DNA of 64,000 nucleotides, taken from Rhodoferax sp. (lineage in GTDB: Bacteria; Pseudomonadota; Gammaproteobacteria; Burkholderiales; Burkholderiaceae_C). Of the stretch, positions 8,132 through 16,992 are shown one piece after another. Where the stretch lies: assembly GCA_024236015.1 (NCBI GenBank), contig JACKLK010000016.1, positions 1 to 64,000 of the forward strand, written 5' to 3'. Each line of letters starts with the position of its first letter. The first letter of the stretch is position 1. The position numbers and the translations under genes are program-made. A model generated the notes under the pieces. The model did no database searches, was not told where the DNA came from, and saw nothing but the letters and a program-made list of their open reading frames with translations.

Positions 8132-9259
8132 ATGACACAGCAGCCGCTGCCACGCTGGGCCGACCTGGTCCTGTTGCCCATCGTCAACCTGGCGATGGCC
8201 CTGCTGTTTGCCGGCGTCATGGTCTGGCTGGTGGGGCAGGACCCGCTGGAGGTGATCACCGTGCTGGTGCACGGCGCCTTCGGCACCACGCGCGGCCTGA
8301 GTTACACGCTGTATTACGCAACCACCTTCGTGTTCACCGGCCTGGCGGTGGCGGTGGCGTTTCACGGGGGCCTGTTCAACATCGGCGGGGAAGGGCAGGC
8401 CATCCTCGGCGGCCTGGGCACCGGCCTGGTCGCATTGTGGTTGTCGGCGCTGCTGCCGGCCTGGCTGATGTTGCCGCTGATGCTGCTGGTCGGAGCCTTG
8501 TTCGGCATGGTCTGGGCGGCGATACCGGGTTACCTGCAGGCCTACCGCGGCAGCCACGTCGTGATCACGACCATCATGTTCAACTTCCTGGCCAGCAGCC
8601 TGCTGGTGTACCTGCTGGTCAATCACCTCAAGGTGCCGGGCAACATGTCGGTCGAGAGCGCGTCGTTCGCGGAGTCGGCCAAGCTGCCGAGCATGGCGAC
8701 CTTCATGGGCTGGCTCGGCATCGAGTGGCCGAATTCGCCGTTCAACACCAGCGTGTTCCTGGCGGTGCTGGCCGCGGTCGGTGTGTATTTCCTGCTCTGG
8801 CATACCCGGCTGGGCTACGATCTGCGCGCGACCGGCTCCAGCGCCCGCGCGGCGGCGTATGCCGGCATCAAGCCCAACCACCAGATCATGATGGCCATGG
8901 GTGTGTCGGGCGCGCTGGCCGGCATGGTCGGCATGAACGAGATCGCCGGCGTCAACGGGCGCCTGATGCTCGAATACGTCAGCGGCGCGGGTTTCACCGG
9001 CATCGCGGTGTCGCTGATGGGGCGCAGCCATCCGTTCGGCATCGTGCTGGCCAGCATCCTGTTCGGCGCGCTGTTCCAGGGCGGCGCCGAGGTCAGCTTC
9101 GAGGTGCGCGGCTTCAGCCGCGACATGGTCGTGATGCTGCAGGGCTTCATCGTGTTGTTCTCCGGTGCCATGGCCTACGTGCTGGCGCCGGCGGTGGCGC
9201 GGGTCGTGCACATGCTGGGAGCCGGCGGCTCCGCGCAGAAGGGAGCGGCCCATGGATGA
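8132..9259 (+). CDS. Nucleoside ABC transporter permease (NupB-type)
   Basis: The 375-residue integral membrane protein begins MTQQPLPRWADLVLLPIVN and has about eight or nine hydrophobic helices. The conserved loop GLFNIGGEGQAILGG is typical of BPD_transp_2 nucleoside permeases, and DLRATGSSARAAAYAGIKPN is the cytoplasmic coupling (EAA-like) loop. It sits 37 bp after the ATPase gene and overlaps the start of the second permease by 8 bp, indicating translational coupling. Confidence 0.93.
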   Translation: MTQQPLPRWADLVLLPIVNLAMALLFAGVMVWLVGQDPLEVITVLVHGAFGTTRGLSYTLYYATTFVFTGLAVAVAFHGGLFNIGGEGQAILGGLGTGLVALWLSALLPAWLMLPLMLLVGALFGMVWAAIPGYLQAYRGSHVVITTIMFNFLASSLLVYLLVNHLKVPGNMSVESASFAESAKLPSMATFMGWLGIEWPNSPFNTSVFLAVLAAVGVYFLLWHTRLGYDLRATGSSARAAAYAGIKPNHQIMMAMGVSGALAGMVGMNEIAGVNGRLMLEYVSGAGFTGIAVSLMGRSHPFGIVLASILFGALFQGGAEVSFEVRGFSRDMVVMLQGFIVLFSGAMAYVLAPAVARVVHMLGAGGSAQKGAAHG

Positions 9260-10220
9260 GGCCATGATCGGTTCGCTGATCGCGTCGACGCTGCGCGTCT
9301 CGACGCCACTCATTCTCTGCGCGCTGGCCGGCCTGCTGTCGGAGCGCTCCGGCGTCATCGACATCGGCCTCGAGGGCAAGATGTTGTTCGCCGCGTTTGC
9401 GGCCGGCGCCGCCGGGGTCGCGTTTGGCTCCACGGCGATTGCGCTGCTGATCGCCATGGGCGTCACGGTGTTGTTGTCCTGGCTGCACGGCTTTGCCTGC
9501 GTCAGCCACCGCGGCGACCAGGTGGTGTCGGGGGTGGCGATCAACATCATTGCCGTGGGCATGACGGCGGTGCTGGGTATTGCCTGGTTCGCGCAAGGCG
9601 GCCAGACGCCGCCGGTCAGCAACGAGGTGCGCATGCAGGCCTTGATGCCGGGACTGGTCGAGGCCGTGCAAGGCATCCCGGTGCTGGGCCAGGTCATCGG
9701 CCAGGGCCTGCTCAGCCACAACGCGCTGGTCTATGTGGCCTTGCTGCTGGTGCCCGCCGTGTGGTGGCTGATGTTCCGCACGCGCTTCGGCCTGCGGCTG
9801 CGCGCGGTGGGCGAGAACGCCCACATGGTCGACGCCGCCGGCGTGTCGGTCTCGCGCATGCGGTATGCGGCGCTCACGCTCAACGGCCTGTTGTGCGGCC
9901 TGGCCGGGAGTTACCTGGTGCTGGCGCAGAACGCGGCCTTCGTGCCCAACATGACGGCCGGGCGTGGCTTCATGGCGCTGGCTGCGCTGATTTTCGGCAA
10001 GTGGCATCCGGTCAAGGCGTTCTGGGCCTGCCTGCTGTTCGGTTTTCTCGACGCGGTGGCGATCCGCTTGCAGGGCGTGCCGTTGCCGATCATCGGCCTG
10101 GTGCCGGTGCAGCTGATCCAGGCGCTGCCGTACCTGCTGACGGTGGTGCTGCTGGCCGGTTTCATCGGGCGCACCGTGGCGCCTCAGGCCCTGGGCCGGC
10201 CGTACCTGAAGGAGCGTTGA
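9252..10220 (+). CDS. Nucleoside ABC transporter permease (NupC-type)
   Basis: The 322-residue membrane protein contains SGVIDIGLEGKMLFAAF and LRLRAVGENAHMVDAAGVSV, the membrane-loop and coupling-loop signatures of the second NupABC permease. It completes the BmpA-ATPase-permease-permease set. Start 9252 lies within the last codons of the first permease. Cytidine deaminase follows after 4 bp, so uptake and first catabolic steps are co-expressed. Confidence 0.93.
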   Translation: MDEAMIGSLIASTLRVSTPLILCALAGLLSERSGVIDIGLEGKMLFAAFAAGAAGVAFGSTAIALLIAMGVTVLLSWLHGFACVSHRGDQVVSGVAINIIAVGMTAVLGIAWFAQGGQTPPVSNEVRMQALMPGLVEAVQGIPVLGQVIGQGLLSHNALVYVALLLVPAVWWLMFRTRFGLRLRAVGENAHMVDAAGVSVSRMRYAALTLNGLLCGLAGSYLVLAQNAAFVPNMTAGRGFMALAALIFGKWHPVKAFWACLLFGFLDAVAIRLQGVPLPIIGLVPVQLIQALPYLLTVVLLAGFIGRTVAPQALGRPYLKER

Positions 10221-10224
10221 GCCC

Positions 10225-10650
10225 ATGACCGACACCCGGCCACCCGTCACCGATGCGCAACGCGACGCGATGCTGGCTGCGGCCACGGCGGCGATGGCGC
10301 GTGCACATGCGCCGTATTCGAAGTTCCAGGTCGGCGCCGCGGTGCTCGACGCGCAAGGCCGCATCCATGCCGGCTGCAATGTCGAGAACGCCGCCTACCC
10401 GCAAGGGGTCTGCGCCGAAGCCGGCGCGCTGAGCGCGATGGTGCTGGCCGGTGGCACGCAGGTGCAGGCGGTGCTGGTGGTCGGCCATGGCGAGGGACTG
10501 GTCACGCCGTGTGGCGGCTGTCGCCAGAAGATCCGCGAGTTCGCCGGGCCCGATACGCCGATCCTGATCGCGAGCCCGCAGCAGGTGCGCGCGCGCTTCA
10601 CGCTCGACGCGTTGTTGCCGCACAGCTTCGGGCCCGAACATCTGGCCTGA
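10225..10650 (+). CDS. cdd: Cytidine deaminase
   Basis: The 141-residue protein is of the small homotetrameric type. CAE (Cys63, Glu65) and PCGGCRQ (Cys96, Cys99) supply three cysteine zinc ligands and the catalytic glutamate. CNVENAAYPQGVC contains the ribose-binding Asn-x-Glu-Asn. It deaminates cytidine and deoxycytidine to uridine and deoxyuridine in the cytosol, feeding the downstream phosphorylase. The length is slightly above the usual 130-136 because of a short N-terminal tail. Confidence 0.96.
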   Translation: MTDTRPPVTDAQRDAMLAAATAAMARAHAPYSKFQVGAAVLDAQGRIHAGCNVENAAYPQGVCAEAGALSAMVLAGGTQVQAVLVVGHGEGLVTPCGGCRQKIREFAGPDTPILIASPQQVRARFTLDALLPHSFGPEHLA

Positions 10651-10671
10651 ACGCGCCTTGAGGCGATGACG

Positions 10672-11994
10672 ATGCTGGCCCAGGAAATCATCCGCACCAA
10701 GCGCGACGGCGGCGTGCTCGACGCATCGCAGATCGGCGCCTTTGTCGCCGGCCTGGTCGACGGCAGCTGGAGCGAGGGGCAGGCCGCGGCGCTGGCGATG
10801 GCCGCATTCCTCAACGGGCTGGACACCGACGAGACGGTGGCGCTGACCCGCGCGATGACCCATTCCGGCAGCACCATGGACTGGGCCGGCGAGAACCTCG
10901 GCGGCCCGATCCTGGACAAGCACTCCACCGGCGGCGTCGGCGACAAGGTCAGCCTGATGCTGGCGCCGATGCTGGCCGCCTGCGGCGCCTATGTGCCGAT
11001 GATCTCCGGGCGCGGCCTGGGTCATACCGGCGGCACGCTGGACAAGATGGACAGCATTCCCGGCTACCAGACCGCGCCGTCGAGCGACATGCTGCGCGCC
11101 GCCGTGCGGGGCGCCGGCTGCGCCGTCGTCGGCCAGACCGCCGACCTGGCACCGGCGGACCGCCGGCTGTATGCCATCCGCGACGTGACCGCCACCGTCG
11201 AGTCGATCCCGCTGATCACGGCCAGCATCCTGTCGAAGAAACTCGCGGCCGGTCTGCAGGGCCTGGTGCTCGACGTCAAGACCGGCAACGGGGCCTTTGC
11301 CGCTTCCATGGAGATGGCGCAGGAACTGGCGCGCTCGCTGGTGTCGGTTGCCAACGGCGCCGGGTTGCCGACGCGGGCGCTGATCACCGACATGAACCAG
11401 GTGCTCGGTCACAGCTGCGGCAACGTGCTCGAAGTGTGGGAGGCCCTGGAGTTCCTGAGCGGCCAGCGGCGCGAATCCCGCTTGCGCGAGATCACCACGG
11501 CGCTGTGCGCCGAACTGCTGGTGCTGGGCCGACTGGCGGGCAGCCATGACGACGCGCTGACCCGCATCGATCGCGTGCTGGACGACGGTTCCGCACTGGA
11601 GCGATTCGCGCGCATGGTCGCCGCGCTGGGCGGGCCGGCGGATCTTGTCGAACGGCCCGGCCAATACCTGTCGGCGGCGCCGGTGTCGCGCCCGGTGCCG
11701 GCTGCGCGCGACGGCTGGGTCAGCCAGGTCGCCACGCGCGACATCGGCCTGCTGGTGATCGAACTCGGCGGCGGCCGCCGCCAGGCCGCGGACCGCATCG
11801 ACCACCGGGTCGGGTTCAGCGAGGTGCTGCCCCTGGGTGCCCATGTGCGAGCCGGGGATCCCTTGGCCGTCGTGCACGCCGCGGATGATGCCACGGCACA
11901 GGCCATGGCACGCAAGCTCGCAGCTACGATCGCGTTGTCGGACGTTGCCGCTGGCGCCCAGGCGCCACTGCTCACGCGCCTTTCCGCCGACTGA
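10672..11994 (+). CDS. deoA: Thymidine phosphorylase
   Basis: The 440-residue product matches the E. coli enzyme length when read from ATG 10672 (MLAQEIIRTKRDG). GAGG at 10660-10663 is 8 bp upstream, whereas an ATG at 10666 would sit only 2 bp from it. The family signature SGRGLGHTGGTLDKMDSIPG is present, and DKHSTGGVGDKVSL binds phosphate. DeoA splits thymidine and deoxyuridine by phosphorolysis to base and deoxyribose 1-phosphate. It closes the nucleoside operon begun at psuK. Confidence 0.96.
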   Translation: MLAQEIIRTKRDGGVLDASQIGAFVAGLVDGSWSEGQAAALAMAAFLNGLDTDETVALTRAMTHSGSTMDWAGENLGGPILDKHSTGGVGDKVSLMLAPMLAACGAYVPMISGRGLGHTGGTLDKMDSIPGYQTAPSSDMLRAAVRGAGCAVVGQTADLAPADRRLYAIRDVTATVESIPLITASILSKKLAAGLQGLVLDVKTGNGAFAASMEMAQELARSLVSVANGAGLPTRALITDMNQVLGHSCGNVLEVWEALEFLSGQRRESRLREITTALCAELLVLGRLAGSHDDALTRIDRVLDDGSALERFARMVAALGGPADLVERPGQYLSAAPVSRPVPAARDGWVSQVATRDIGLLVIELGGGRRQAADRIDHRVGFSEVLPLGAHVRAGDPLAVVHAADDATAQAMARKLAATIALSDVAAGAQAPLLTRLSAD

Positions 11995-12029
11995 CCTGGT
12001 CCGGCCGCGCAGCCGCGCCGGCGGCAAGA

Positions 12030-12043
12030 AACATGTGTGTGAT
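12030..12043 (-). promoter_or_regulatory. Operator-like motif upstream of the Baeyer-Villiger gene (weak copy)
   Basis: On the minus strand this reads ATCACACACATGTT, a diverged copy of the island-wide motif ATCACATACGCGAT. Its flank CCAATATCACA is identical over 11 bases to the copy before the IclR gene. It lies 160 bp before the chosen ATG (12204), or 88 bp before an alternative ATG (12132), the latter spacing being closer to the other sites. Confidence 0.4.
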
Positions 12044-12203
12044 ATTGGTGTTCGTCGCACCGCAGTTTCTTGCCTCCTGACCGAGCGGCAGGCACCATCG
12101 CCTCTCACCAAACCCATGCCGTTGCGGGGCTGTGGCAATGCCGTCGCTGACAAGCTCAGCGCGACTTTCGCTGGGCTGCCCGTACCGGCAACCAGAAGCA
12201 GAC

Positions 12204-13952
12204 ATGAACACCGGACCCTCCTACGCAAACTCCTCTCCGAGCAACCCGACCCTTGGCGAACAGCGCGTCACCGGCGATTCGCCACGCACGGATGCGCGCC
12301 CCGACACGGCCGCCGCGCGTGATGCCGGCCGTGGCGCGATACGGCGCCTGGATGTGGTCGTGGTCGGTGCGGGTTTCGGCGGCCTGTACGCGGTCTACAA
12401 ATATCGTGAGATGGGCCTGCGTGTGCTGGGGCTCGAGATGGGTGGCGATTTCGGCGGCGTCTGGTACTGGAACCGGTACCCGGGCGCGCGGGTGGACCTG
12501 CCCAGCCTGGACTACAGTTATGCGTTCTCGCCGGAGATCGAGCAGGAGTGGACCTGGTCGGAGCAGTTCGCCGCCCAGCCCGAGCTCCTGGAGTATTTCG
12601 CGTTTGTCGCCAAGCGGCTGGACCTGCGCAAGGACTTCCAGTTCAATACCCGTGTCAACGGTGCGACCTGGGACGAGCAGCGCGCCTTGTGGGTGGTGAC
12701 CACCGATCGTGGCGAGGTCTTCGAGGCCACGTACTGCGTCATGGCCACCGGCCCCCTGTCGGTTCCGAAAGACCCGGAGATTCCGGGTATCGAGCGGTTC
12801 AAGGGCCAGTTGTTGCGCGCCGCGCGGTGGCCGCATGAGCCGGTCAGCTTCGAGAACCGGCGGGTCGGCGTCATCGGTACCGGATCGTCCGGTATCCAGA
12901 TCGTGCAGGAGGTCGGCAAGCAGGCCGGCGAACTGTTTGTCTACCAGCGCACGCCGAGCTTCACGATGCCGATGCGCAACGAGCCGCTGGAGCCCGACTA
13001 TGTCGAGGAAATCAAGCGCCACTATGCGGGCATGCGCGAGATCGCCCGCAACAGTCCGATTGGCGGTATGCGGCCCCAGTCCAGCCGTGCATTCTTCAGC
13101 GTGACGCCGTCCCAGCGGCGCCAACTCATGGAAGACGCCTGGAACGCGGGCGGCCTGGTGCTGCTGGGTACCTTTGCCGACCTGCTGGTCAACGAAGAGG
13201 CCAATGCCCAGGTCGCGGACTTCGTGCGGGGCAAGATCAGCGAGGTCGTCAAGGACCCCGAGACCGCCGAGAAGCTCAAGCCGCGCGGTTATCCGATCTT
13301 CGCCCGCCGCCCCTGCCTGGACACCGGCTACTACGAGACCTTCAACAAGCCCAATGTCCATCTGATGGACTGCCTCACTGATCCGATCGTCGAAATCACC
13401 GAGACGGGCGTGCGAACACAGGCGGGCGAGACCGCGCTCGATGCCCTCATCTTTGCCGCCGGCTACGACGCGCTGACCGGTGCGATGCTGGCATTCGATG
13501 TCGTCGGTCGCAATGGCCGCACCTTGAAGGAACACTGGAAGCGGGGCGCACGCTCCTACCTGGGCCACATGATGGAGGGTTTCCCGAACCTGTTCCTGAC
13601 CACGGGGCCGAACGGGCCTGCGGCCCTGGCCAATATTCCCCGGTTGAGCGAACACGACGTCGACTGGATCGCCGGCCTGATCACGCACATGCGCGACAAC
13701 GGCCTGGCGGCCGTCGAGCCGACCCGGCAGGCGGAAGACGAATGGATGGAACTGGTTCACATGTACTCGCAACGGACCTTGCTGTCCAAGGCCAACACCT
13801 GGTATGTCAACGCGAACATCGAGGGCAAGCCGCGAGGCCTCACCTTGTTCACCGGAGGTTTCCAGAAATACCGCGAGTTGTGCGAGTCGGCGGTACGGGA
13901 CGGCCATCGCGGCTTCGTGTTCGAGCCGCTGCAGCGGGCGCTTGCAGCCTGA
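12204..13952 (+). CDS. Flavin-containing Baeyer-Villiger-type monooxygenase with altered fingerprint
   Basis: The 582-residue protein has an FAD-binding GAGFGG (55-60), the conserved GGVWYWNRYPGARVD (84-98), an NADPH-binding GTGSSG (225-230), and an overall cyclohexanone/phenylacetone monooxygenase layout. Such enzymes insert oxygen next to a ketone to give an ester or lactone. The BVMO fingerprint F-x-G-x-x-x-H-x-x-x-W-P reads FKGQLLRAARWP (199-210) here, with Arg205 replacing the highly conserved His. Activity may be altered or of another monooxygenase type. The start is uncertain: ATG 12204 (MNTGPSYANS) is chosen, but ATG 12132 is also in frame. It stands at the left end of the catabolic island. 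Confidence 0.88.
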   Translation: MNTGPSYANSSPSNPTLGEQRVTGDSPRTDARPDTAAARDAGRGAIRRLDVVVVGAGFGGLYAVYKYREMGLRVLGLEMGGDFGGVWYWNRYPGARVDLPSLDYSYAFSPEIEQEWTWSEQFAAQPELLEYFAFVAKRLDLRKDFQFNTRVNGATWDEQRALWVVTTDRGEVFEATYCVMATGPLSVPKDPEIPGIERFKGQLLRAARWPHEPVSFENRRVGVIGTGSSGIQIVQEVGKQAGELFVYQRTPSFTMPMRNEPLEPDYVEEIKRHYAGMREIARNSPIGGMRPQSSRAFFSVTPSQRRQLMEDAWNAGGLVLLGTFADLLVNEEANAQVADFVRGKISEVVKDPETAEKLKPRGYPIFARRPCLDTGYYETFNKPNVHLMDCLTDPIVEITETGVRTQAGETALDALIFAAGYDALTGAMLAFDVVGRNGRTLKEHWKRGARSYLGHMMEGFPNLFLTTGPNGPAALANIPRLSEHDVDWIAGLITHMRDNGLAAVEPTRQAEDEWMELVHMYSQRTLLSKANTWYVNANIEGKPRGLTLFTGGFQKYRELCESAVRDGHRGFVFEPLQRALAA

Positions 13953-14021
13953 CGGTCCTGTCCCTGGCCGGGCCGCCGGCGCGCCTGCTGGCGGCATGGC
14001 AGGCATGGTGTGTGCCCGGGT

Positions 14022-14035
14022 ATCACGCATGCGAT
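14022..14035 (+). promoter_or_regulatory. Operator-like motif before the first EthD-like gene
   Basis: ATCACGCATGCGAT resembles the island motif ATCACATACGCGAT (11 of 14) with an embedded perfect CGCATGCG palindrome. It lies 98 bp upstream of the start at 14134, the same spacing as other copies. Confidence 0.5.
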
Positions 14036-14133
14036 TCTTGGCGCGGGCGCCTGCAATCCGCACGGCGGCGATCTAGGATCGGTGCACCAACCCGTTTTCA
14101 TCCCACAGCGGTGCTTCAGGCACCGGAAACCCC

Positions 14134-14493
14134 ATGAAGAAATATCTGACGATCGCGATGACCAATGCCGCCGAAGGCCGCGAGGACGACTACAACGACT
14201 GGTACGAGAAACAGCATGTGTTCGATGTGCTGGCCATACCCGGCGTCAAGTCCGCCCAGCGTTTTCGCATGTCCGACCTGTCGCGCCAGCAGCTGGGTTA
14301 TCGCTACATGGCCGTGTACGAGATCGAGACCGCCGACATCACCGACATCCACAAGGCGATTGCCGAACGCGCGGGCACGCCGGCCATGCCGCGTTCGGAT
14401 GCGGTCGGCGCCGATCGCATGTTCCTGGACTATGAAGTGATCTCGCCGCGCATCACCGCGCAAGAGGCCGAGGCGAAACGTCCCAAGCGCTAG
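14134..14493 (+). CDS. EthD-like dimeric alpha/beta-barrel protein
   Basis: The 119-residue protein MKKYLTIAMTNAAEGREDDYN is of the small ferredoxin-like dimeric barrel type. It carries the recurring motif DWYEKQHVFDVLAIPG (Trp-x(4)-His-x-x-Asp-x(5)-Gly), then RFRM and YLAIYEIE-like strands (here YMAVYEIE). EthD-domain proteins accompany oxygenolytic degradation genes, but their reaction is rarely known; some act as isomerases, decarboxylases or monooxygenases. Four related proteins occur in this island. It follows the monooxygenase gene by 181 bp and has its own operator-like site, so it may be its own unit. Confidence 0.7.
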   Translation: MKKYLTIAMTNAAEGREDDYNDWYEKQHVFDVLAIPGVKSAQRFRMSDLSRQQLGYRYMAVYEIETADITDIHKAIAERAGTPAMPRSDAVGADRMFLDYEVISPRITAQEAEAKRPKR

Positions 14494-14642
14494 CTGACCG
14501 CGGCCACCGGGCCGCTGCCGCGCCCGATGGGCGGCCTCGTCTCACAGACTGGCACGACACGGCGTGCAGATCGGCACCAAGGGCCTTCGCGGCCCCTGGT
14601 TCTGCCATCCCTGCAATGCCGCCCGCCACGGATCTCCCCGCC

Positions 14643-14673
14643 AAAAAAAATGCGCCGCTGGGATGCGGCGCAT
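14643..14673 (-). terminator. Rho-independent terminator of the leftward operon
   Basis: ATGCGCCGC and GCGGCGCAT form a perfect 9-bp stem around TGGGAT. An eight-A tract on the plus strand (14643-14650) becomes a U tract for minus-strand transcripts. It lies 105 bp past the stop of the LivK-type gene at 14778 and would also face the converging EthD gene. Confidence 0.85.
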
Positions 14674-14777
14674 GGTCTTGCGGTTTCCGGCGCGGGGTCG
14701 GCGTGGCGATCAGCAGGATCGGCGCCATGCAGGCGCCGGGATCCCGCGGGTGCAGCAGGCCACCCGCCCGTGCCCAT

Positions 14778-16019
14778 TTACTTCTTGAGCAGATTGCACT
14801 GGCTCTCCGCCGCCGGACGCCAGGCTTCGCTGGCCGGCACGTTGCGCACCACCTTGTAGTAGTCCCACGGCTCCTTCGATTCCGCGGGCGACTTGACTTC
14901 GAGCAGATACATGGGGCGCATCATCTGGCCGTCGTCGCGGCGCATCACGTTCTTCATCTGGAAGTCGTTGACGGGCACGCTGCGAATCTTGGCCATCACG
15001 GCGGAGCCATCGGTCGTGCCAGCGGCCTTGACCGCGGTGAGGTAGTGCGTCACGGCGCTGTAGACGCCTGACTCGATCAAGGTCGGGATCTTGTTGTCCG
15101 AATACTTGAGGAAGCGCTTGTTCCAGGCGCGGGTTTCGTCGTTCATGTCATGGTAGAACGGCGACACCATGCGCAGGCCCTTGGCCTGGTTCAGGCCGAT
15201 GGCGTGGACATCCTGGATGTTCATCGACAGCGCCGCGAGTTTCTGGCCACCGGCGAGCACGCCGAACTCGTTGGCCTGCTTGATGATGCTCACGGTGTTG
15301 TCACCGGTGGTGCCCAGGGCGATCACGTCGGCCTTGGACGCCTGTGCACGCAGGATGAAGGCCGAGTAGTCCTGCATGGTCAGCGGAAAGCGCGATACCC
15401 CCAGCACCTTGCCGCCCGCGGCCGCGATGAATTCGGCGGCGTTGTTCTCCAGCGACTTGCCGTACGCGTTGTCGATCGTCAGGATGTACCAGGTCTTGGC
15501 TCCCTCCTGACTCATGCCGTTGATGACCGCTCGCGGCAACGAATACACGTTCCAGATGTAGTTGCTGCTGAATTCCGAGCATGACTTGCCGGTCAGGTCT
15601 TCGCTGCCCGGCCCGGTCAGGAGCAACGGGATCTTGTTCTTCTTGGCCAGGTCGACCAGGGCGAAGGTGGAGGCCGAAATGGTGTTGGCCACCATCACAT
15701 TGAGTTTCTCCTCATCCATCCACTGGCGCGCCACGGACAGCGCGACGTCGGGCTTGTATTGCTCGTCGCCGGTCAGCAACTCGATCTTCTTTCCCAGCAC
15801 CGAGCCACCAAAGTCGTCGATCGCCATCTGCGCGGCCGCCACCACCATCTTGCCGCCGATCTGGTTGCCGCCGAAACTGGTCAGCAGGCCCATCTTGAGC
15901 ACGGTGTCATCGGCGGCGGCGGTGACCGCGGCAGGCAGGGCGGCGCCCATGAGGCCGGCTGCCAGCAGGCGGATCAGGGTGCGTCGCGGCTTGGCCACGA
16001 AAGTGGAGAGTTGCAGCAT
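14778..16019 (-). CDS. LivK-type ABC transporter substrate-binding protein (paralogue 1)
   Basis: The 413-residue secreted protein has an N-terminal Arg-rich signal peptide (residues 1-34, cleaved near AVTAAA). The mature start VLKMGLLTSFGGNQIGGK is typical of branched-chain amino-acid/amide/aromatic-acid receptors of the HAAT family. The lobes contain GPGSEDLTGKSC and SLPRAVINGMS. It is closely related to the proteins at 19470 and 21323 (shared RRDDGQMMRPMYLLEVKS and C-terminal EAWRPAAESQCNLL). It is the last gene of the leftward operon starting at 18365. It probably delivers a pathway substrate to LivGFHM at 27705-31070. Confidence 0.9.
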   Translation of the reverse strand: MLQLSTFVAKPRRTLIRLLAAGLMGAALPAAVTAAADDTVLKMGLLTSFGGNQIGGKMVVAAAQMAIDDFGGSVLGKKIELLTGDEQYKPDVALSVARQWMDEEKLNVMVANTISASTFALVDLAKKNKIPLLLTGPGSEDLTGKSCSEFSSNYIWNVYSLPRAVINGMSQEGAKTWYILTIDNAYGKSLENNAAEFIAAAGGKVLGVSRFPLTMQDYSAFILRAQASKADVIALGTTGDNTVSIIKQANEFGVLAGGQKLAALSMNIQDVHAIGLNQAKGLRMVSPFYHDMNDETRAWNKRFLKYSDNKIPTLIESGVYSAVTHYLTAVKAAGTTDGSAVMAKIRSVPVNDFQMKNVMRRDDGQMMRPMYLLEVKSPAESKEPWDYYKVVRNVPASEAWRPAAESQCNLLKK

Positions 16020-16121
16020 GTGTCGTCCTTCGTTGTTGAATGGGTACCCGAACCGCTGTACCCGGAATGCACGGCATCCATTGCGGTCAATGGACTCGGT
16101 CGGGGAAACGGAGCGGTCGCC

Positions 16122-16925
16122 TCAGCCGGTGACCTTTCCGTTCCAGTTGTTGCTCATGCCCAGGTTGGGCATCAGCGTGTTGACGAGGCCGCCATCGACC
16201 ACGATGTCGGCGCCGGAAACATAGGCGGCGTCCGGTCCCACGATGAAGGACACGACATTGGCCATGTCTTGCGGATCTGCCACCCGGCGCAGCGGAATCT
16301 TGGATGCGCGCAGTGCCTTGACCTCCGGGTCGGCGAACACCACGTTGCTGCCATCGGTATGCACCAGGCCCGGCGACAAGGCGTTGACGCGGATGCCGTC
16401 CGGACCCCATTCGACCGCCAGCTGCTTGGCGAACATCAGCGTGGCGGCCTTGCTCGGGCTGTAGGCGCCCAGCGCCGGCGTCGCGTTCGAGCCGGAGATC
16501 GACGCGGTGATCAGCATGTTGCCCCGGGTTGCCTTGAGGTACTGGTGCGATGCCTTGGCCAGCAGCCAGGCGCCGCGCGTATGCACGGCGAAGTTGCGGT
16601 CCCAGTCTTCGAGCTTGAAATCCATGAACGAGTTGCCGACCGCGTAGCCGGCATTCGAGATCACCACGTCGATGGTCTTGAACGCGTCGACCGCCGCGGC
16701 GACCATGCGTGCGGGCACCTCGGGGTCGGACATGTCACCGGCAAAGCAGGTGATGTGGTGGCCGTTGGCGCGCAGTTCCTCCGCCAGCACTTCCAGCTCG
16801 GATGCGTGCTGGTCGGACAGCAACATGGCGGCGGGCGCCTTGTCGCGCGTGAGGGAGTCCTGCGCCAGTCGGCGCGCGATGGCACGGCCGATGCCGCGTG
16901 CCGCTCCCGTGATGATGCAATGCAT
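16122..16925 (-). CDS. Short-chain dehydrogenase/reductase
   Basis: The 267-residue classical SDR has a cofactor loop TGAARGIG near the N-terminus (residues 6-13), NAG (NNAG-like SNAGYAVG), ITASISGSN with the catalytic Ser, and YSPSK with Tyr and Lys. A C-terminal VSGADIVVDGGL closes the fold. It should oxidise or reduce an alcohol/ketone intermediate with NAD(P). It lies in the leftward operon between the MDR reductase (16993) and LivK paralogue 1. Natural substrate unknown. Confidence 0.9.
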   Translation of the reverse strand: MHCIITGAARGIGRAIARRLAQDSLTRDKAPAAMLLSDQHASELEVLAEELRANGHHITCFAGDMSDPEVPARMVAAAVDAFKTIDVVISNAGYAVGNSFMDFKLEDWDRNFAVHTRGAWLLAKASHQYLKATRGNMLITASISGSNATPALGAYSPSKAATLMFAKQLAVEWGPDGIRVNALSPGLVHTDGSNVVFADPEVKALRASKIPLRRVADPQDMANVVSFIVGPDAAYVSGADIVVDGGLVNTLMPNLGMSNNWNGKVTG

Positions 16926-16992
16926 GGGGTTTCAATCTCCTGGTTGAACGTGTGACAGCGAAAACATGGATGGGCCGGTTGCGCGAGGCCGG

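Noticed and set aside
14494..14777. Possible small gene between the EthD-like gene and LivK paralogue 1
   Set aside because: Short frames here lack ribosome-binding sites and family similarity, and the region contains the leftward terminator.
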